From NCBI GenBank assembly GCA_021292105.1, contig CM037869.1, forward strand, positions 24,070,050-24,134,049: DNA of 64,000 nucleotides, in the 5' to 3' direction. The DNA comes from Anadara kagoshimensis. Its lineage: Eukaryota; Mollusca; Bivalvia; Arcoida; Arcidae. The notes beneath the pieces are model-generated. The model made no database searches and had not been told where the DNA came from. It saw only the letters and a list, made by a program, of their open reading frames with translations. Shown here in pieces: positions 23,570 to 34,564 of this stretch (positions within the stretch are counted from its first letter, which is position 1; every line of letters starts with the position of its first letter). A program made the translations under genes and the position numbers.

Positions 23570-26235
23570 ATTTATTCGCATACGAAGTGGATTCAAGTGT
23601 GTCGGATCAATTGTCGAGATCAAGTTCCGTTAAATACGATACAAGTCAGTTACCGCCAGACTGGTTATCGAATGTGGATATTATTCAGAAATTGGAATCC
23701 TATATAAGTGATGTTAATATGGATTCTGATTTGGACAACGCGTACGATAAGTTCGTCGATATAATTACAGACGAGATGAAATCGAAATTAAAGTCACGGA
23801 AAATCAATAATGGTAACACAAATAAACGCCGACGGGTGAAAAAACCATGGTGGAGTGATAACTTAACGACTCTCTGGAATGACTTATGTGACGCAGAACG
23901 CGTATGGTTAAAATTTAAGAGACAAAATTGCCACGGTTGTCGACCCTTGCGGGACACTTTCATTCAAAAAAGAAAGATGTTCGACAAGGAGATCCAACGA
24001 GCAAAAAGACAATACTGGTATAAATGCCAGGATGAACTATTGAACGTTCAGTCTGAAAACCAAAGTGAATTTTGGAAAAAAATTGGCAAAATCGGGATTG
24101 GAAACAGTCGACAAAAAGTCATTCCTATGGAAGTAAAGACAGAAGATGGGACAATTTGTAAAGACAATAATGTAGTTTTAAACACATGGAAATGTTGTTT
24201 TGATAATCTTCTTAATAATAAAATAACAGAAAATGTGGTTAGTTCTAACACAAACTATAATATTCTTGACAACTTCTTAGATAGTATCATTACACTTGAT
24301 GAGGTTTATTATGCAATTACAAAAGCTAAGAGTGGTAAATCATCAGGTATAGACCAAATTCCAGTTGATGTATTGAAAAATGATCTGTCAGTAAGAGTGT
24401 TATGTAATATTTTTAATGTTTGTTTTAATAGTGGTAAAATCCCAAAAATGTGGGGTAAGGGTATAATAACTCCAATTCCGAAGTGCTCAACGTCTGATCC
24501 ACGTGATCCATTGTCATATAGGGGTATAACTTTAGCATCATGTGTATACAAATTATATTGTAGTATACTAAATGATAGGTTAACATATTGGTTAGACTGT
24601 AATAATATCATTAATGATGAACAAAATGGTTTTCGTAAAGAAAGAAGTACAATTGATCACATTGGTACCCTCATATCTATTATTGAAAATAGAAAACTTA
24701 ACAAGTTGCCTACATTTACAGCCTTTATTGATTTTAAGAAGGCATATGATACAGTAAATAGAAAGTTATTGTTTAATAAACTTGGTAATTTAGGTATAAG
24801 TTCACATTTTCTTAATGTTTTAAAGTCATTATATGCACAGGTTGAATGTTGTGTAAAACTTAATGGTCATATGACTGACTGGTTCTCAGTAACATCAGGT
24901 TTAAAACAGGGCTGTGTATTGTCACCCATACTTTTTAATATTTTTATCAATGACTTGGTTGATGAACTGAAAACACTTAATGTTGGTATTAAAATAGATG
25001 AGGATTTAATATGTGTGCTTTTATATGCAGATGATGTGGTTCTCATGGCAGAGAATGAAAGTGATCTACAGGTATTATTAGATGTTCTCAGTTCATGGTG
25101 TAGCAACAATTTTTTATCTATAAATTTTGAAAAATCAAATGTTGTTCATTTTAGAAATATGTCTACTCCAAGAACTACGAATACTTTTAAAATAGGTAAT
25201 AATATTGTTCAAATTGCATCACATTACCAATATCTTGGTCTTCTATTGACAGAGTTTTTAGACTATAATGAAATGGCTAAAGCTGTAAGTAAATCAGCTA
25301 GTCGTGCTTTAAGCTTGCTTATTGTTAAAAGCAAAGCAAATGGTGGTTTCCAATATAGTACATTTACTAAGCTTTTTGATACACTGGTTTGGCCAGTTAT
25401 TAGTTATGGTGCAAGTATTTGGGGCACCAGAAGTTTTTCTTGTATTGATAGTGTTCAACATAAAGCTATTAGATTTTTTATGAATGTTGGAAAATATACA
25501 CCTAATGATTCTTTAAATGGTGATATGGGGTGGAAGCCTATGATTGTTAAACAGTGGACCAGTATTTTTCGACATTGGTCAAGATGTAAAGATATGTCGA
25601 ATGATAGGCTGAATTATAAAGTTTTTTATTGGTCTTTTAGAAATGCTGTTAATAATAAGAAGAACTGGTGTTTTAAAGTAATGGAAAAATTTAGAAGTGT
25701 AAACTGTGAGCAATTTTGCAAATTAGATAGGTATTTTAACAAAAATTCTATTTTATATATTGAAAATGTACTTTTTAACGATTATAAAGAGGAGTGGCAT
25801 AAAAGAGTTAGTTCTTATAGCACTGGTAAAAAGCTGAGAACATATAAGTTATTTAAGTCTCATTATGGTACAGAAAAGTATGTATTAAGCAATATCCAGC
25901 GAAGGTATAAGAGTGCATTCGCTAAATTTAGATTTGGTGTTGCACCCCTGAAAATAGAAACGGGTCGGTATGAGAATATGGCTGTGAATGATAGGAAATG
26001 TTTTATTTGTTTAGATGATGTAGAGGATGAGAAACATGTGATTTTAACTTGCCCTTTATATGCAGATCTACGCCGTATTTTATATAATGAATGTGCTAGT
26101 TTTAATGTGGATTTTAATAATATGTCTGATGATGAAAAGTTTTTATTTTTATTTAGCAATAATGACGTGTCATTTTTAGTTGCCAAGACCTGTTTTAGTA
26201 TTTTAAGTAGACGTAATTCATTTTTATATGATTAA
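23551..26235 (+). CDS. LINE ORF2, reverse transcriptase and CCHC end
   Basis: An open frame of 894 codons carrying the rest of ORF2. The given ATG is internal to the original protein, just after the PDHS endonuclease motif. Reverse transcriptase motifs appear in order: PIPKCS and YRGITLASC, NGFRKERST, AFIDFKKAYDTV, SGLKQGCVLSP, and the catalytic LYADDVVLM (Tyr492-Asp495). The C-terminal part has a C817-x2-C820-x8-H829-x4-C834 cluster within FICLDDVEDEKHV...CPLY, the zinc-finger-like tail of many APE-type LINE proteins. All catalytic aspartates are present and there is no internal stop. The protein would prime cDNA synthesis at the nicked target. Confidence 0.92.
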   Translation: MLCWKMNLFAYEVDSSVSDQLSRSSSVKYDTSQLPPDWLSNVDIIQKLESYISDVNMDSDLDNAYDKFVDIITDEMKSKLKSRKINNGNTNKRRRVKKPWWSDNLTTLWNDLCDAERVWLKFKRQNCHGCRPLRDTFIQKRKMFDKEIQRAKRQYWYKCQDELLNVQSENQSEFWKKIGKIGIGNSRQKVIPMEVKTEDGTICKDNNVVLNTWKCCFDNLLNNKITENVVSSNTNYNILDNFLDSIITLDEVYYAITKAKSGKSSGIDQIPVDVLKNDLSVRVLCNIFNVCFNSGKIPKMWGKGIITPIPKCSTSDPRDPLSYRGITLASCVYKLYCSILNDRLTYWLDCNNIINDEQNGFRKERSTIDHIGTLISIIENRKLNKLPTFTAFIDFKKAYDTVNRKLLFNKLGNLGISSHFLNVLKSLYAQVECCVKLNGHMTDWFSVTSGLKQGCVLSPILFNIFINDLVDELKTLNVGIKIDEDLICVLLYADDVVLMAENESDLQVLLDVLSSWCSNNFLSINFEKSNVVHFRNMSTPRTTNTFKIGNNIVQIASHYQYLGLLLTEFLDYNEMAKAVSKSASRALSLLIVKSKANGGFQYSTFTKLFDTLVWPVISYGASIWGTRSFSCIDSVQHKAIRFFMNVGKYTPNDSLNGDMGWKPMIVKQWTSIFRHWSRCKDMSNDRLNYKVFYWSFRNAVNNKKNWCFKVMEKFRSVNCEQFCKLDRYFNKNSILYIENVLFNDYKEEWHKRVSSYSTGKKLRTYKLFKSHYGTEKYVLSNIQRRYKSAFAKFRFGVAPLKIETGRYENMAVNDRKCFICLDDVEDEKHVILTCPLYADLRRILYNECASFNVDFNNMSDDEKFLFLFSNNDVSFLVAKTCFSILSRRNSFLYD

Positions 26236-26402
26236 TCTTTTATTGTGTTTTAGTGCATAATATTTATTTTTAAACATAAATAGTGTCTCATAAGTCTTTT
26301 ATAGATTGGATGTCATAATCTTATGTATATGTAAATATCTTAAATGTAATATATTGTTTTATGACATGTGACACTTTAATAAAATATTTGTATTGTATTT
26401 GT
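26236..26402 (+). other. LINE 3' UTR and tail
   Basis: A 3' UTR of about 165 bp rich in TTTTA/TATG. It holds AATAAA at 26378-26383 and ends in a short run of TTGTATT/TTTGTATT units instead of poly-A. Short-unit tails are typical of several non-L1 LINE clades. Confidence 0.6.
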
Positions 26403-26569
26403 ATTTGCGTTTTTCTGTAGACAAAAAGGGAGCGATAAAAGATTCGTCTCTTTAATACCGTTCTAACTTGCATTGTATACATTATGTTTTCTGATTTTTC
26501 TGTACAGTCCCTGTCTAAAGATAAACACTTACCTAACGGATTAGTGCAGAATTCGTTACCTCATTTCGT

Positions 26570-26735
26570 TCCTTCGTAATAAAAAACAAACATACTAATT
26601 CATACCTGAATCACATTCCAGAAGCAAAGTAAAAACTCTGGAACTGACAAGAAGTTGGGTTAAACACGTTAACTTCTTTCTGGGAATTGAGACCGTGTGC
26701 TCCGGAAGGGTAAGCAGTTCCTGTTTAGCTAGATT
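26570..26735 (-). repeat. Third copy of the CTTCCGGAGCA-family repeat
   Basis: The reverse complement of this stretch aligns with 190-405 and 908-1172: CATACTAATTCATA, AATCACATTCCAGAAGCAAAG, TGCTCCGGAAGGGTAAGCA and TAGCTAG on the plus strand here. Confidence 0.5.
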
Positions 26736-26739
26736 TATT

Positions 26740-26938
26740 TCGACAGCTGTTATCTATCTTTCGCTCACTGGCTATCCAAATCCTGGCCACACGGCAGCCA
26801 AGCATCGACTCGTTCTCGTTAGCTGAATGTTACACTTTCGACAAGTCTGTGCTGTGGTTAAACTTATAGCATCGACTCGTTCTCGTTAGCTGAATGTTAC
26901 ACTTTCGACAAGTCTGTGCTGTGGTTAAACTTATTGTG
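26740..26938. repeat. Partial palindromic MITE with a 71 bp direct duplication
   Basis: Carries the family's TATCTATC, CCTGGCCAC and TTCGACAAGTCTGTGCTGT blocks. The segment beginning CATCGACTCGTTCTCGTTAG occurs twice in near-identical form, starting at about 26802 and 26873. The duplication covers the right end of the MITE and looks recent. Confidence 0.6.
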
Positions 26939-27175
26939 ATTCAAATTGAAATTGGATTTATAAACTTTTTCTATCGTTTTCCAAGGTTGAAATTTTATGT
27001 TGTGTTTATTGTTTACAAAGAAAAAATAATAAAAAGTAAATAACAAACAAACAAACAACCTATGATAAATTTTCCAACAGGGGCCTTTACTACATTTGCT
27101 TTCAGTGACAGATTATCATCCGCTATTGACCGTCAAATCCATTTGGACAATCTAGAGATAAATTAAAACATGAAG

Positions 27176-27484
27176 ACACACCAAAGTGACCCAGAGAGCA
27201 TCAAATCAAGAATAGAACATCCAGATGAAGATGGCATTAAAGTGTTACTTGTGACAAGGCTATATAGAAAGTAATGTTCTTAATGCAATTATAGGTGACG
27301 TATGTTGAAACAAAGGGAAACACTTGATGGGTTTTTCTTTCTCTTTGTCAAAGACGAGACAGCTGGGAGAATAAACGGAGAAGATATTTCAGAGAAAACT
27401 CGCTTTGTTAATCGTATTTTTATTGTACCTCGGGAAATCGTGACTTCAACTAGGAAGAAAATGAATTACGTTATATTGATGTGA
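27176..27484 (+). other. Two short open frames, product unrecognised
   Basis: An ATG at 27176 opens 34 codons (MKTHQSDPES...). A second ATG at 27302 opens 60 codons in another frame (GRINGEDISEKTRFVN region). Base composition here is less AT-biased than around it. I recognise no domain and see no convincing splice sites, so this could be chance or a relic. Confidence 0.15.
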
Positions 27485-27564
27485 TGAAGACAAACAAATA
27501 CATCACCGTCATAATTGTTTTCTAGGATTTGAAGTAATCTTTATATTGTAACATTAAATAGATG

Positions 27565-28640
27565 TCTTTGACGTAGGAATTTATTTCACTTTGACGTAGA
27601 GATTTATTTCACTTTGACACAGAAATTTATTTCACTTTGACGTAGAAATTTATTTCATTTCACTTTGACGCAGAAATTTATTTCACTTTGACGTAGAGAT
27701 TTATTTCACTTTGACCTAGAAATTTATTTCACTTTGACCTAGAAATTTATTTCATTTTATTTTGCGTAAAAAGTTACGTAAAAAACATATTCCGTTTTGA
27801 CAAAGAAATTTATTTAATTTCATTTTGACGTAGAAATTTATTCATCTTTGACGTAGAAATTTATTTCACATTTCACTTTGACGTAGAAATATTTTTCACT
27901 TTGACGTAGAAATTTATTTCATTTTATTTTGCGTGAAAATTTAAGTGAAAATATATTCCATTTTGACAAAGACATTTATTCATCTTTGACGTAAAAATTT
28001 ATTTCACTTTTACGTAGAAATTTATTTCACTTTGACGTAGAAATTTATTTCATTTTGACGTAGAAATTTATTACATTTCACTTTGACGTAGAAATTTATT
28101 TCACTTTGATGTAGAAATTTATTTCATTTTATTTTGCGTGAAAATATATTCCATTTTGACAAAGAAATTTATTTAAATTCATTTTGACGTAGAAATTTAT
28201 TCATCTTTGACGTAGAAATTTATTTCACTTTGACGTAGAAATTTATTTCACTTTGACGTAGAAATTTATTTCATTTTGACGTAGAAATTTATTACATTTC
28301 ACTTTGACGTAGAAATTTATTTCACTTTGACGTAGAAATTTATTTCATTTTATTTTGCGTGAAAATTTAAGTGAAAATATATTCCATTTTGACAAAGAAA
28401 TTTATTTAATTTAATTTTGACGTAGAAATTTATTCATCTTTGATGTAAAAATTTATGTCATTTTGAAATTTCTATTTCCCTTTGACGTAGAAACTTATTT
28501 CTCTTTTATGTAGAAATTACTCTTATTTCACATTGACGTAGAAATTTATTTCACTTTAACATAGAAATTTATTTCACTTCACCGTAGAGAATTAAATTTC
28601 ACTTTGACGTAGAAATGTTTTTCACTTTGACGTAATTTGA
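27565..28640 (+). repeat. Minisatellite of about 21-23 bp units with a higher-order pattern
   Basis: The basic unit is TTTGACGTAGAAATTTATTT plus CAC or CAT. After several units, a longer variant recurs: TTTATTTTGCGTGAAAAT, an ATATTCCATTTTGACAAAG segment and TTATTTAATTTCATTTTG, at about 27755, 27925, 28128 and 28348. This gives a higher-order period that grows from about 170 to about 220 bp. The last units are degenerate. There is no coding potential. Confidence 0.9.
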
Positions 28641-28830
28641 AATTTCTCAAAAAATTAAGTACACTTCAAAGTATTTCCTAATCTAAATTTGGTAATATGT
28701 ATTTTGATCCTTTAGGTATATTTTCAACATCTTGATAGCAATTTTGGTTTTATAACTTTGGTCCAAGCACTACTGACGTGGAATTGTATTCCGAAACGGC
28801 CGTCTAGTGCTGTTAAATTAAAACTGGTAT
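28640..28830 (+). repeat. CTAGACGGCCGT-family repeat end, plus orientation
   Basis: Aligns with 49525-49720. Shared segments are AAAGTA-TTTC, GGTAA-AT-TATTTTG-CCCT, TTTCAAC-TCTTGA, CACTGACGTGGAATT-like, and CCGAAACGGCCGTCTAGTGC followed by TG-TAAATTAAAAC. It lies at the right edge of the 27565-28640 minisatellite. Confidence 0.65.
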
Positions 28831-28834
28831 AATA

Positions 28835-29215
28835 TGTAATTCCAATATTGTTGCATATATGAATTATAAAATTATAATACAATTGATAATAATTGTATCA
28901 TTGTTTCCCTTTGTATGGTAATCAGATTTAGGAAATTTATTTTGTCGGAATTTTTTTTCAAAACAGAATAACGAGTTTTTAACGATTTTTATCCAACACA
29001 TTTGAATATTATTACGATCGCTGTTGAGTATGAAATTAGTAATTTATATAAAGGCATGTAAATTGTAAAATAATACTAAATCTTTTAGAGAATCGCATTT
29101 ACTGCTAGCTGACATATACTGAATGTACGATTAAGCAAGCTGCTTACAAAACAAATATATAATTAAACGACTACTAGTACTGCAATGCGCGAAATTAGTG
29201 TAATTGATGTATCGG
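28835..29215. other. Non-coding AT-rich stretch
   Basis: No gene or clear repeat structure seen apart from T and A runs. Confidence 0.45.
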
Positions 29216-29221
29216 TGTGTC

Positions 29222-29946
29222 GTACAGTGCAGACTTGTCGAAAATTTAACATTCAGATAATGAAAAAGAGTCGAGGCTTTGCTGCAGAGAGGTCAATACA
29301 TGGATAGCCATTGGTCAGAAGATATGTACCTTCGAGATATAACTTACAAGGGGCACTATGAGCTACCCAGATTACCCTCCATTTCCTTAGGTTAGTGTTA
29401 AACTTTGGACAGGTCTCTCGAGAGACAACTTACAAGGGGCGCTATTCCCATCAATTTCCTTTGGACAGGTCTGTTTTGTATGAATTTCTACAGCTATCAA
29501 AAAGGTCTCGAGATATAACTTATAAGGTGTGCTATGAGTTACAAATCCCCCTCTATTTCCTTAGGTAAGTGTTAAACCTTGGACAGGTCTGCACTGTATG
29601 AATTTCTACAGCTGTCGTATAGCTCTCGAGATATAACTTACAAGGGACGCTATGAGCCACCCAGATTACCCTCCATTTTCTTAGGTAAGTGTTAAACTTT
29701 AGATAGGTCTGTACTGTATGAATTTCTACAACTATCAAAACGCTCTCGAGACATAACTTACAAGGTGTGCTATGAGCTACCAATTCCCATCCATTTCCTT
29801 AGGTAAGTGTTAAACTTTGGACAGGTCTGTATTTTATGGATTTCAACATCTGTCAAAAAGCTCTCGAGACATAACTTACAAGGGACACTTTTCCCCTCCA
29901 ATCCTTAAGTTAGTATTAAACTTTAGACAGGTCTGTACAGTATGAA
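29222..29946. repeat. Palindromic MITE with about six internally repeated units
   Basis: The left end ACAGTGCAGACTTGTCGAAA is a MITE terminus. After it come successive units of about 110-125 bp: CTCGAGATATAACTTACAAG, CGCTATGAGCTACCCA, TCCATTTCCTTAGGTAAGTG, TTAAACTTTGGACAGGTCTG, TACTGTATGAATTTCTACAG. Each unit contains the element's right end, so the array seems to come from repeated duplication of the 3' half of a MITE. Confidence 0.7.
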
Positions 29947-30619
29947 TTTCTGTCTGACAGATGCGAGTTTGACTTGTTGCTGGTTTAACAAGCCGTGTAT
30001 ATCGATTACACGACTTGAGATCACCGCTTGTTTTTATTCTACACGAACAATCTTCATGTTGTCAGCTTCACATCGATTGAATTCTTATTTTACATTTTCT
30101 CTGATACCATCATATCATACATTTCTAAACCATGTCCTTAAAAACCATCGATTTTACTACAGTTTGTTCTATAAATAGCCTATAGTGTTTATAAATAGCC
30201 CTTATAAAGATAAGTTAAGCATATTGTGACGTCACATCGGCAAAAGTCATGTTGATTTCAATATGGATGTCGGATTTAACTTCTTACGTCATTCAAGCGT
30301 CTATTAACTTTGTCATTACAATAAAAGCTGAAACGGGATTGAATTGGACATTATCCCGGAATCTCATCAGTTAAAATATCCGGTTTTCCGTAATGAGCGT
30401 TTCACTCAGACCTAAAATGATTTATGAATGTTTTTATGACAAACGAAATACTGAACTGACTCGGAAAACTCAATATAACGAATTCTTCCTTATCTATAAC
30501 TCACAACTAAATATCGAAAGGTAAAGACTTCTCCAGAAAGATCGATTAAATGAGTTTTAAATACAGTGCATTTAGGGCAAAGTGTAGGAAAAGTTCCTGT
30601 CTTGAAATAGGGTATCGCT

Positions 30620-31210
30620 TTTAAGGTATCTATTATTGTCAGCAGTGATATTATAGCATTGTCCATTAGGATTGATTGAATAGTAATTTACAGTGCGCTC
30701 AGAGCAAAGTGCAGGGAGTGCTCCTAACGTGCCACGCCTGTCGTGACATGGGGCGTCGTGTTTAAGGTATCTATTATTGTCAGCAGTGATATTATAGCAT
30801 TGTCAATTAGGATTGATTGAATAGTAATTTACAGTGCGCTCAGAGCAAAGTGCAAGGAGTGCTCCTAACGTGCCACGCCTGTCGTGACATGGGGCGTCGT
30901 GTTTAAGGTATCTATTATTGTCAGCAGTGATATTATAGCATTATCCATTAGGATTGATTGAATAGTAATTTACAGTGCGCTCAGGGCAAAGTGCAGGGAG
31001 TGCTCCTAACGTGCCACGCCTGTCGTGACATGGGGCGTCGTGTTTAAGGTCTCTATTATTGTCAACAACGATATTATAGCATTGCTCATAAATATTGATT
31101 GATTGATTTATTTATTTATTTTTTGAGATGTGTTTTACAGTGCGCTTAGGAGGGAATGCAGTGGTAAGGTTCCTAACGTACCACGCCTGAAACGTGACAC
31201 GGGGAATCCC
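30620..31210 (-). repeat. 141 bp tandem array made of SINE body sequence
   Basis: The segment starting TTTAAGGTATCTATTATTGT recurs at 30620, 30761, 30902 and 31043, a constant 141 bp. The first three units are almost identical and later ones diverge. Each contains CGTGCCACGCCTGTCGTGAC, which is the reverse complement of the middle of the CTCAA-tailed SINE. The array runs directly into a SINE copy on the same strand at 31250-31560. Confidence 0.85.
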
Positions 31211-31254
31211 TTTATGTTCTTAATAATTGTCAAAATTGATATTATAGCATTGTT

Positions 31255-31560
31255 CATAATAATTGATTGATTGATTGAATAAATAGCGTTTTACGTCCCT
31301 GTCAAGTATATTTCACTTATATCGAGACGTCACCAGCTATAGATGAAGTGGCATAGTTTATAACAGGAAAATGTTCACTGTAGGTTCTTTAGCGTTCCAT
31401 ACCTATCGTAGCTATTGGGATCGGTTTGTAATGTTTCTACACAAACCCGTGAATTTCATTCTTAATGGCGAGTGTTTGGCAAAAGAACAGTCAATACCTA
31501 TATTAAAATCTTGGGTTCGAACACCGGACTCCCTAATACAAAGCGTATTATTTAGTTTGC
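31255..31560 (-). mobile_element. CTCAA/AATC-family SINE, minus strand
   Basis: On the plus strand this reads (ATTG)n tail, TACGTCCCTGTCAAG, ATATCGAGACGTCACCAGCT, TTAGCGTTCCATACCTATCG, TGGCAAAAGAACAGTC and GGGTTCGAACACCGGACTCC, the full body plus B box in reverse. The A box is lost. It forms the head of the 141 bp array. Confidence 0.7.
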
Positions 31561-31603
31561 TAGTTCACATTTTAGGACAAATAGAATTATTTTCTGTTGA
31601 TGG

Positions 31604-31962
31604 ACTGTAAATGTATTAATATTTTGGGTGTACTAATTTTAGCGATTTTTTTTACAATGATAGATGGCGCTTATTTCTAAATGCACCGCCAAAATTATTG
31701 AGATCATAGTGCACAAAACCACAATGAGATTCCCGAATTCAAATACACATAAAGTTACCAAAATTATAATATGCGCTAAAATTCGTACACACTAAAATTA
31801 ATATATTTACAGTTTATGATATGCAACCTAAATTCAATTCAAGCATAGTGCACAGGTTGATAATGAGATTTAAGCTAATTTCAGTCCACATGGAGTATCC
31901 CAAAATTATCCGTGCCATGCGCTAAAATTCGTACACGCTATAATTAATACATTTTACAGTAT
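31604..31962. mobile_element. MITE with about 38 bp inverted ends, plus an extra right half
   Basis: The left end CTGTAAATGTATTAATATTT continues to GTACTAATTTTAGCG. At 31770-31813 its reverse complement ends in TTTACAG. A second right half (GCGCTAAAATTCGTACACGC and on to ATTTTACAG) follows at about 31915-31962 with a related interior. There is no ORF. Confidence 0.6.
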
Positions 31963-32299
31963 ATAAAATGCGAGTCAAAACTGAGGTCCAACGTCTCAGT
32001 GCATGCTAAAGACACCTCTGTAGAGATCTAAATAGAGTTGGCCATGTAGCAACTCCTAGTGAAGCCCAACGCTTAATGAAGTCCGGACTTCTTGAAGCGT
32101 TGACAATTTTGACGCCTTATGAAATCCAAAGATTGAGGCTCCAGATACAGTTGTTCAATTTTAAGAAAAATGTTATTTTGTAATATCAAAAAGGTTTCTA
32201 GTGTGGAGCCTCAATTTTTGGACATTATAAAGCGTTTGACTCCATTAGCGGTTGTTACAAGGCTAACTGTGTATTCCTACAATTGAAAACGATCGAGAC

Positions 32300-32596
32300 A
32301 AGACTATTTCACTTACATTGAGACGTCGACAGCTATAGGCGAAGGTGCAGATATTTTCCTGTGCGTAGTGCTGATGACATTATGCATTCTTTATCGTGCC
32401 ACAACTACCGTGACACGGAACCTCGTTTATTTTAAGTTCCCATCCGAATGAACCGTGACTTTCAGTTCATAATTCCGAGTGCTTGGCAAAACAACGTCAC
32501 TACCTAAGTTTTGAGTCAGCTCTGGTCAGGGTTCGAACTCATGACCTTCTACTTACAGAGCGAGCACTCTACAAACTTAACTACTGCAGTGGTTGA
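32300..32596 (-). mobile_element. CTCAA-family SINE, nearly full length, minus strand
   Basis: On the minus strand: CCACTGCAGTAGTTAAGTTT head, B box CATGAGTTCGAACCCTG, the TTTGCCAAGCACTCGG body, AACGAGGTTCCGTGTCACGG, and GCCTATAGCTGTCGACGTCT. The tail is not preserved. Confidence 0.75.
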
Positions 32597-32779
32597 AACA
32601 GACTGAAGATGAAGACAAGATAATAATTATGTAAGTTAAAGTGTAAAATCACGTGTACGTAGAATGTTTAAACTTGTAATAAAAAATCGTGATTGGAAGA
32701 AATTTCCGTTTTAATGCCAGACTGGTTTTATACATCAAAGGAATTTCATTTTATAGTCGCCATTCAACATGATTACTTT

Positions 32780-33709
32780 TATAGGTTACTGTGTCAATTT
32801 TATTAATACGTCAAATAAGGAAATGTTCAATTGTGTCAACCTTTCCGAATAATTACACAGTTTATAGCTACATCAGCAGAAAAAGTGTAGTGTCCAATAT
32901 AGGGTTGAATCGAATTAATGCCTGGAGAGAGAGAGAGAGAGAGAGATTCCAGTGGTTAATCTGGGAACATTTAATGAGGACATGTTCGATTGCGTCAACC
33001 TTTCTAAGAAAGTACATATAGGTTATAGCCACGGCCAGCAGAAAAAAATAAAGTGTAGTGTTCAATATAGGGCTGGATCGAAATTATGCCTGGAGAGAGA
33101 GAGAGAGAGAGAGAGAGAGATGTTCCAGTGGTTGATCTGGGAACATTTAATGAGGAAATGTTCGATTGCGTCAACCTTTCTGAGAAAGTACATATAGGTT
33201 ATAGCCACACCAGCAGAAACAAAGAAAGTGTAGTGTCCAATATAGGGCTGGATCGAATTAATGCCTGGAGAGAGAAAGGGGGTTCCAATGGTTGATCTGG
33301 GAACATATATTGAGTGAATGTTCGATTGTGTCAACTGTTCCGAATAATTACACAGCCTATAACTAAGTCAGCAGAAAAGAAAAAGAACTGTTTCCAATGT
33401 AGGATTGTGAGAGGGAGAGAGATGTTGGAATGGTTGATCTGGGAAATGAGAAAATGTCCGATTGTGTCAACTTTTCAGAATTATTAGATGTTATAGCCAC
33501 AAGCGAAGAAAAAGGACAATGTCCAATATAGGATTGGATGAGAGAGAGAGAGATGTTCCAGTGGTTGATCTGGGTACATTTAATAAGGAAATGTTCGATT
33601 GTGCTGAATAATTACATAGGTTATAGCCAAGTCAGCAGAAAAGGAAAATAACGGTGTTTAATATAGGATTAGGAAAAGAACGGTGTCTTATATAGGATTG
33701 GACGAGGAC

Positions 33710-33720
<11 letters not shown>
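32780..33720 (+). repeat. Tandem repeat, about six units of 136-176 bp with internal GA tracts
   Basis: The segment ATGTTCGATTG-GTCAACCTT recurs at about 32822, 32983, 33159, 33317, 33454 and 33590. It is accompanied by TACATAGGTTATAGCCA, AGTGTAGTGTCCAATATAGG, ATGCCTGGAGAGAGAGA and GTGGTTGATCTGGGAACATT. The GA tract inside each unit varies in length. Arg-Glu-rich or Ser-Leu-rich open frames over it are artefacts. Confidence 0.85.

Positions 33721-33751
<31 letters not shown>
33708..33751. repeat. (GA)n microsatellite
   Basis: A GAGA run with single CAG and CGA interruptions at the right end of the 32780-33720 array. Confidence 0.9.
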
Positions 33752-33752
<1 letters not shown>

Positions 33753-33779
33753 TTGCAATAGACCAGAAATGTTTCTCAA

Positions 33780-33922
33780 TAGTACAGACGTGTCTAAAAT
33801 TAAACACTGAACTAATGATAGAGATCTGTACATGTCGAAATGTTGTCGCATTATAGCTAACGAGGAACTGAGCCGGCACTTATTCGTTAGTTTATTGTTA
33901 AACTTTCGACATGACTGTACTG
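33780..33922. mobile_element. Palindromic MITE, short copy
   Basis: Left TACAGACGTGTCTAAAATTA and right GTTAAACTTTCGACATGACT then GTACTGTA. The interior carries ATAGCTAACGAGG and CCGGCAC-TATTCGTTAG. It is an internally deleted member of the family. Confidence 0.65.
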
Positions 33923-34171
33923 TAGTTTCAAAGATAACTAAGTATTTCAATTCAAATTATTAAAAATTAACCCTGTTAATTTTCGACCAGAAATGTTTCT
34001 CAATACCTAATGAATAAGAGCCGAATCGGCAGCTGATCTCGGCCATATCTCGACAGCTTTTTGGCAGCTGTTTTCTATCTCTTGGCAGATATTTGCCACT
34101 AGTTATCCATATATATATATATATATGAGCTACTCGACAGTCGTGCTTTGAGTCATTATAAACAGGTTGAT

Positions 34172-34564
34172 TACAGACCTATCGAAAGTTTAACACTTAA
34201 CTAACAAAAAAATCGAAGCTCGGCTGTCGACTGGTCGATATATGTACAGTCAAATCTGTCTATATAGGCCACCCAAGGGAACCAGAAAAAGTGGTCTTTT
34301 TCGGCCGATGGCCTTTATATACAGGTTCAAATAATATTAATAAAGAACAATTGGGATACAATTCTAATGGCCTTTATAAGCAGGTGGTCCTTATATAGAG
34401 ACGACCTTTAAGGCATGTTGGACTGTATTACTATTGACCGAAAATATGTCAAAAGATGGATAACAACTGTTTAGATAAAGGTAACCAAGAGGCGCCAAGA
34501 TGAGTTGCAAATTCGGCACCAATTCGTAAGCTTAGTGTTAAACTTTGGACAGGTCTGTACTGTA
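34172..34564. mobile_element. Palindromic MITE interrupted by another MITE
   Basis: Left arm TACAGACCTATCGAAAGTTT at 34172 and right arm TTAAACTTTGGACAGGTCTG ending near 34564. The interior is split by the 34245-34428 element. Family blocks CTCGGCTGTCGACTGGTCGA lie left of the insertion, and GATAACAACTG and CACCAATTCGTAAGCTTAGT lie right of it. Confidence 0.7.
34245..34428 (+). mobile_element. MITE, 'GGCCTTTATAAGCAG' family, nested copy
   Basis: Begins TACAGTCAAATCTGTCTATA and ends GGCATGTTGGACTGTA. The outermost TACAGTC/GACTGTA is inverted, and each end abuts TA, which suits a Tc1/mariner-type TA target duplication. It sits inside a palindromic MITE, so it inserted later. It shares the internal GCAATTGGGATACAATTC-like block with 8862-9045. 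Confidence 0.75.

Larger units (their letters stand above)
21455..26400 (+). mobile_element. Non-LTR retrotransposon (LINE), nearly complete
   Basis: The element holds ORF1 (21599-22753), an endonuclease frame (22754-23569) and a reverse transcriptase frame (23551-26235). A 3' UTR with AATAAA at 26378 follows, then a short TTGTATT-type tail ending near 26400. The 5' limit is placed at the T run followed by GTGGTGGTGGCGGCGC, but it is uncertain. I could not identify target-site duplications by eye. The two long intact frames and a single frameshift suggest a fairly recent insertion. The clade (jockey-like, RTE-X-like or other APE-type LINE) cannot be settled without a tree. Confidence 0.9.
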
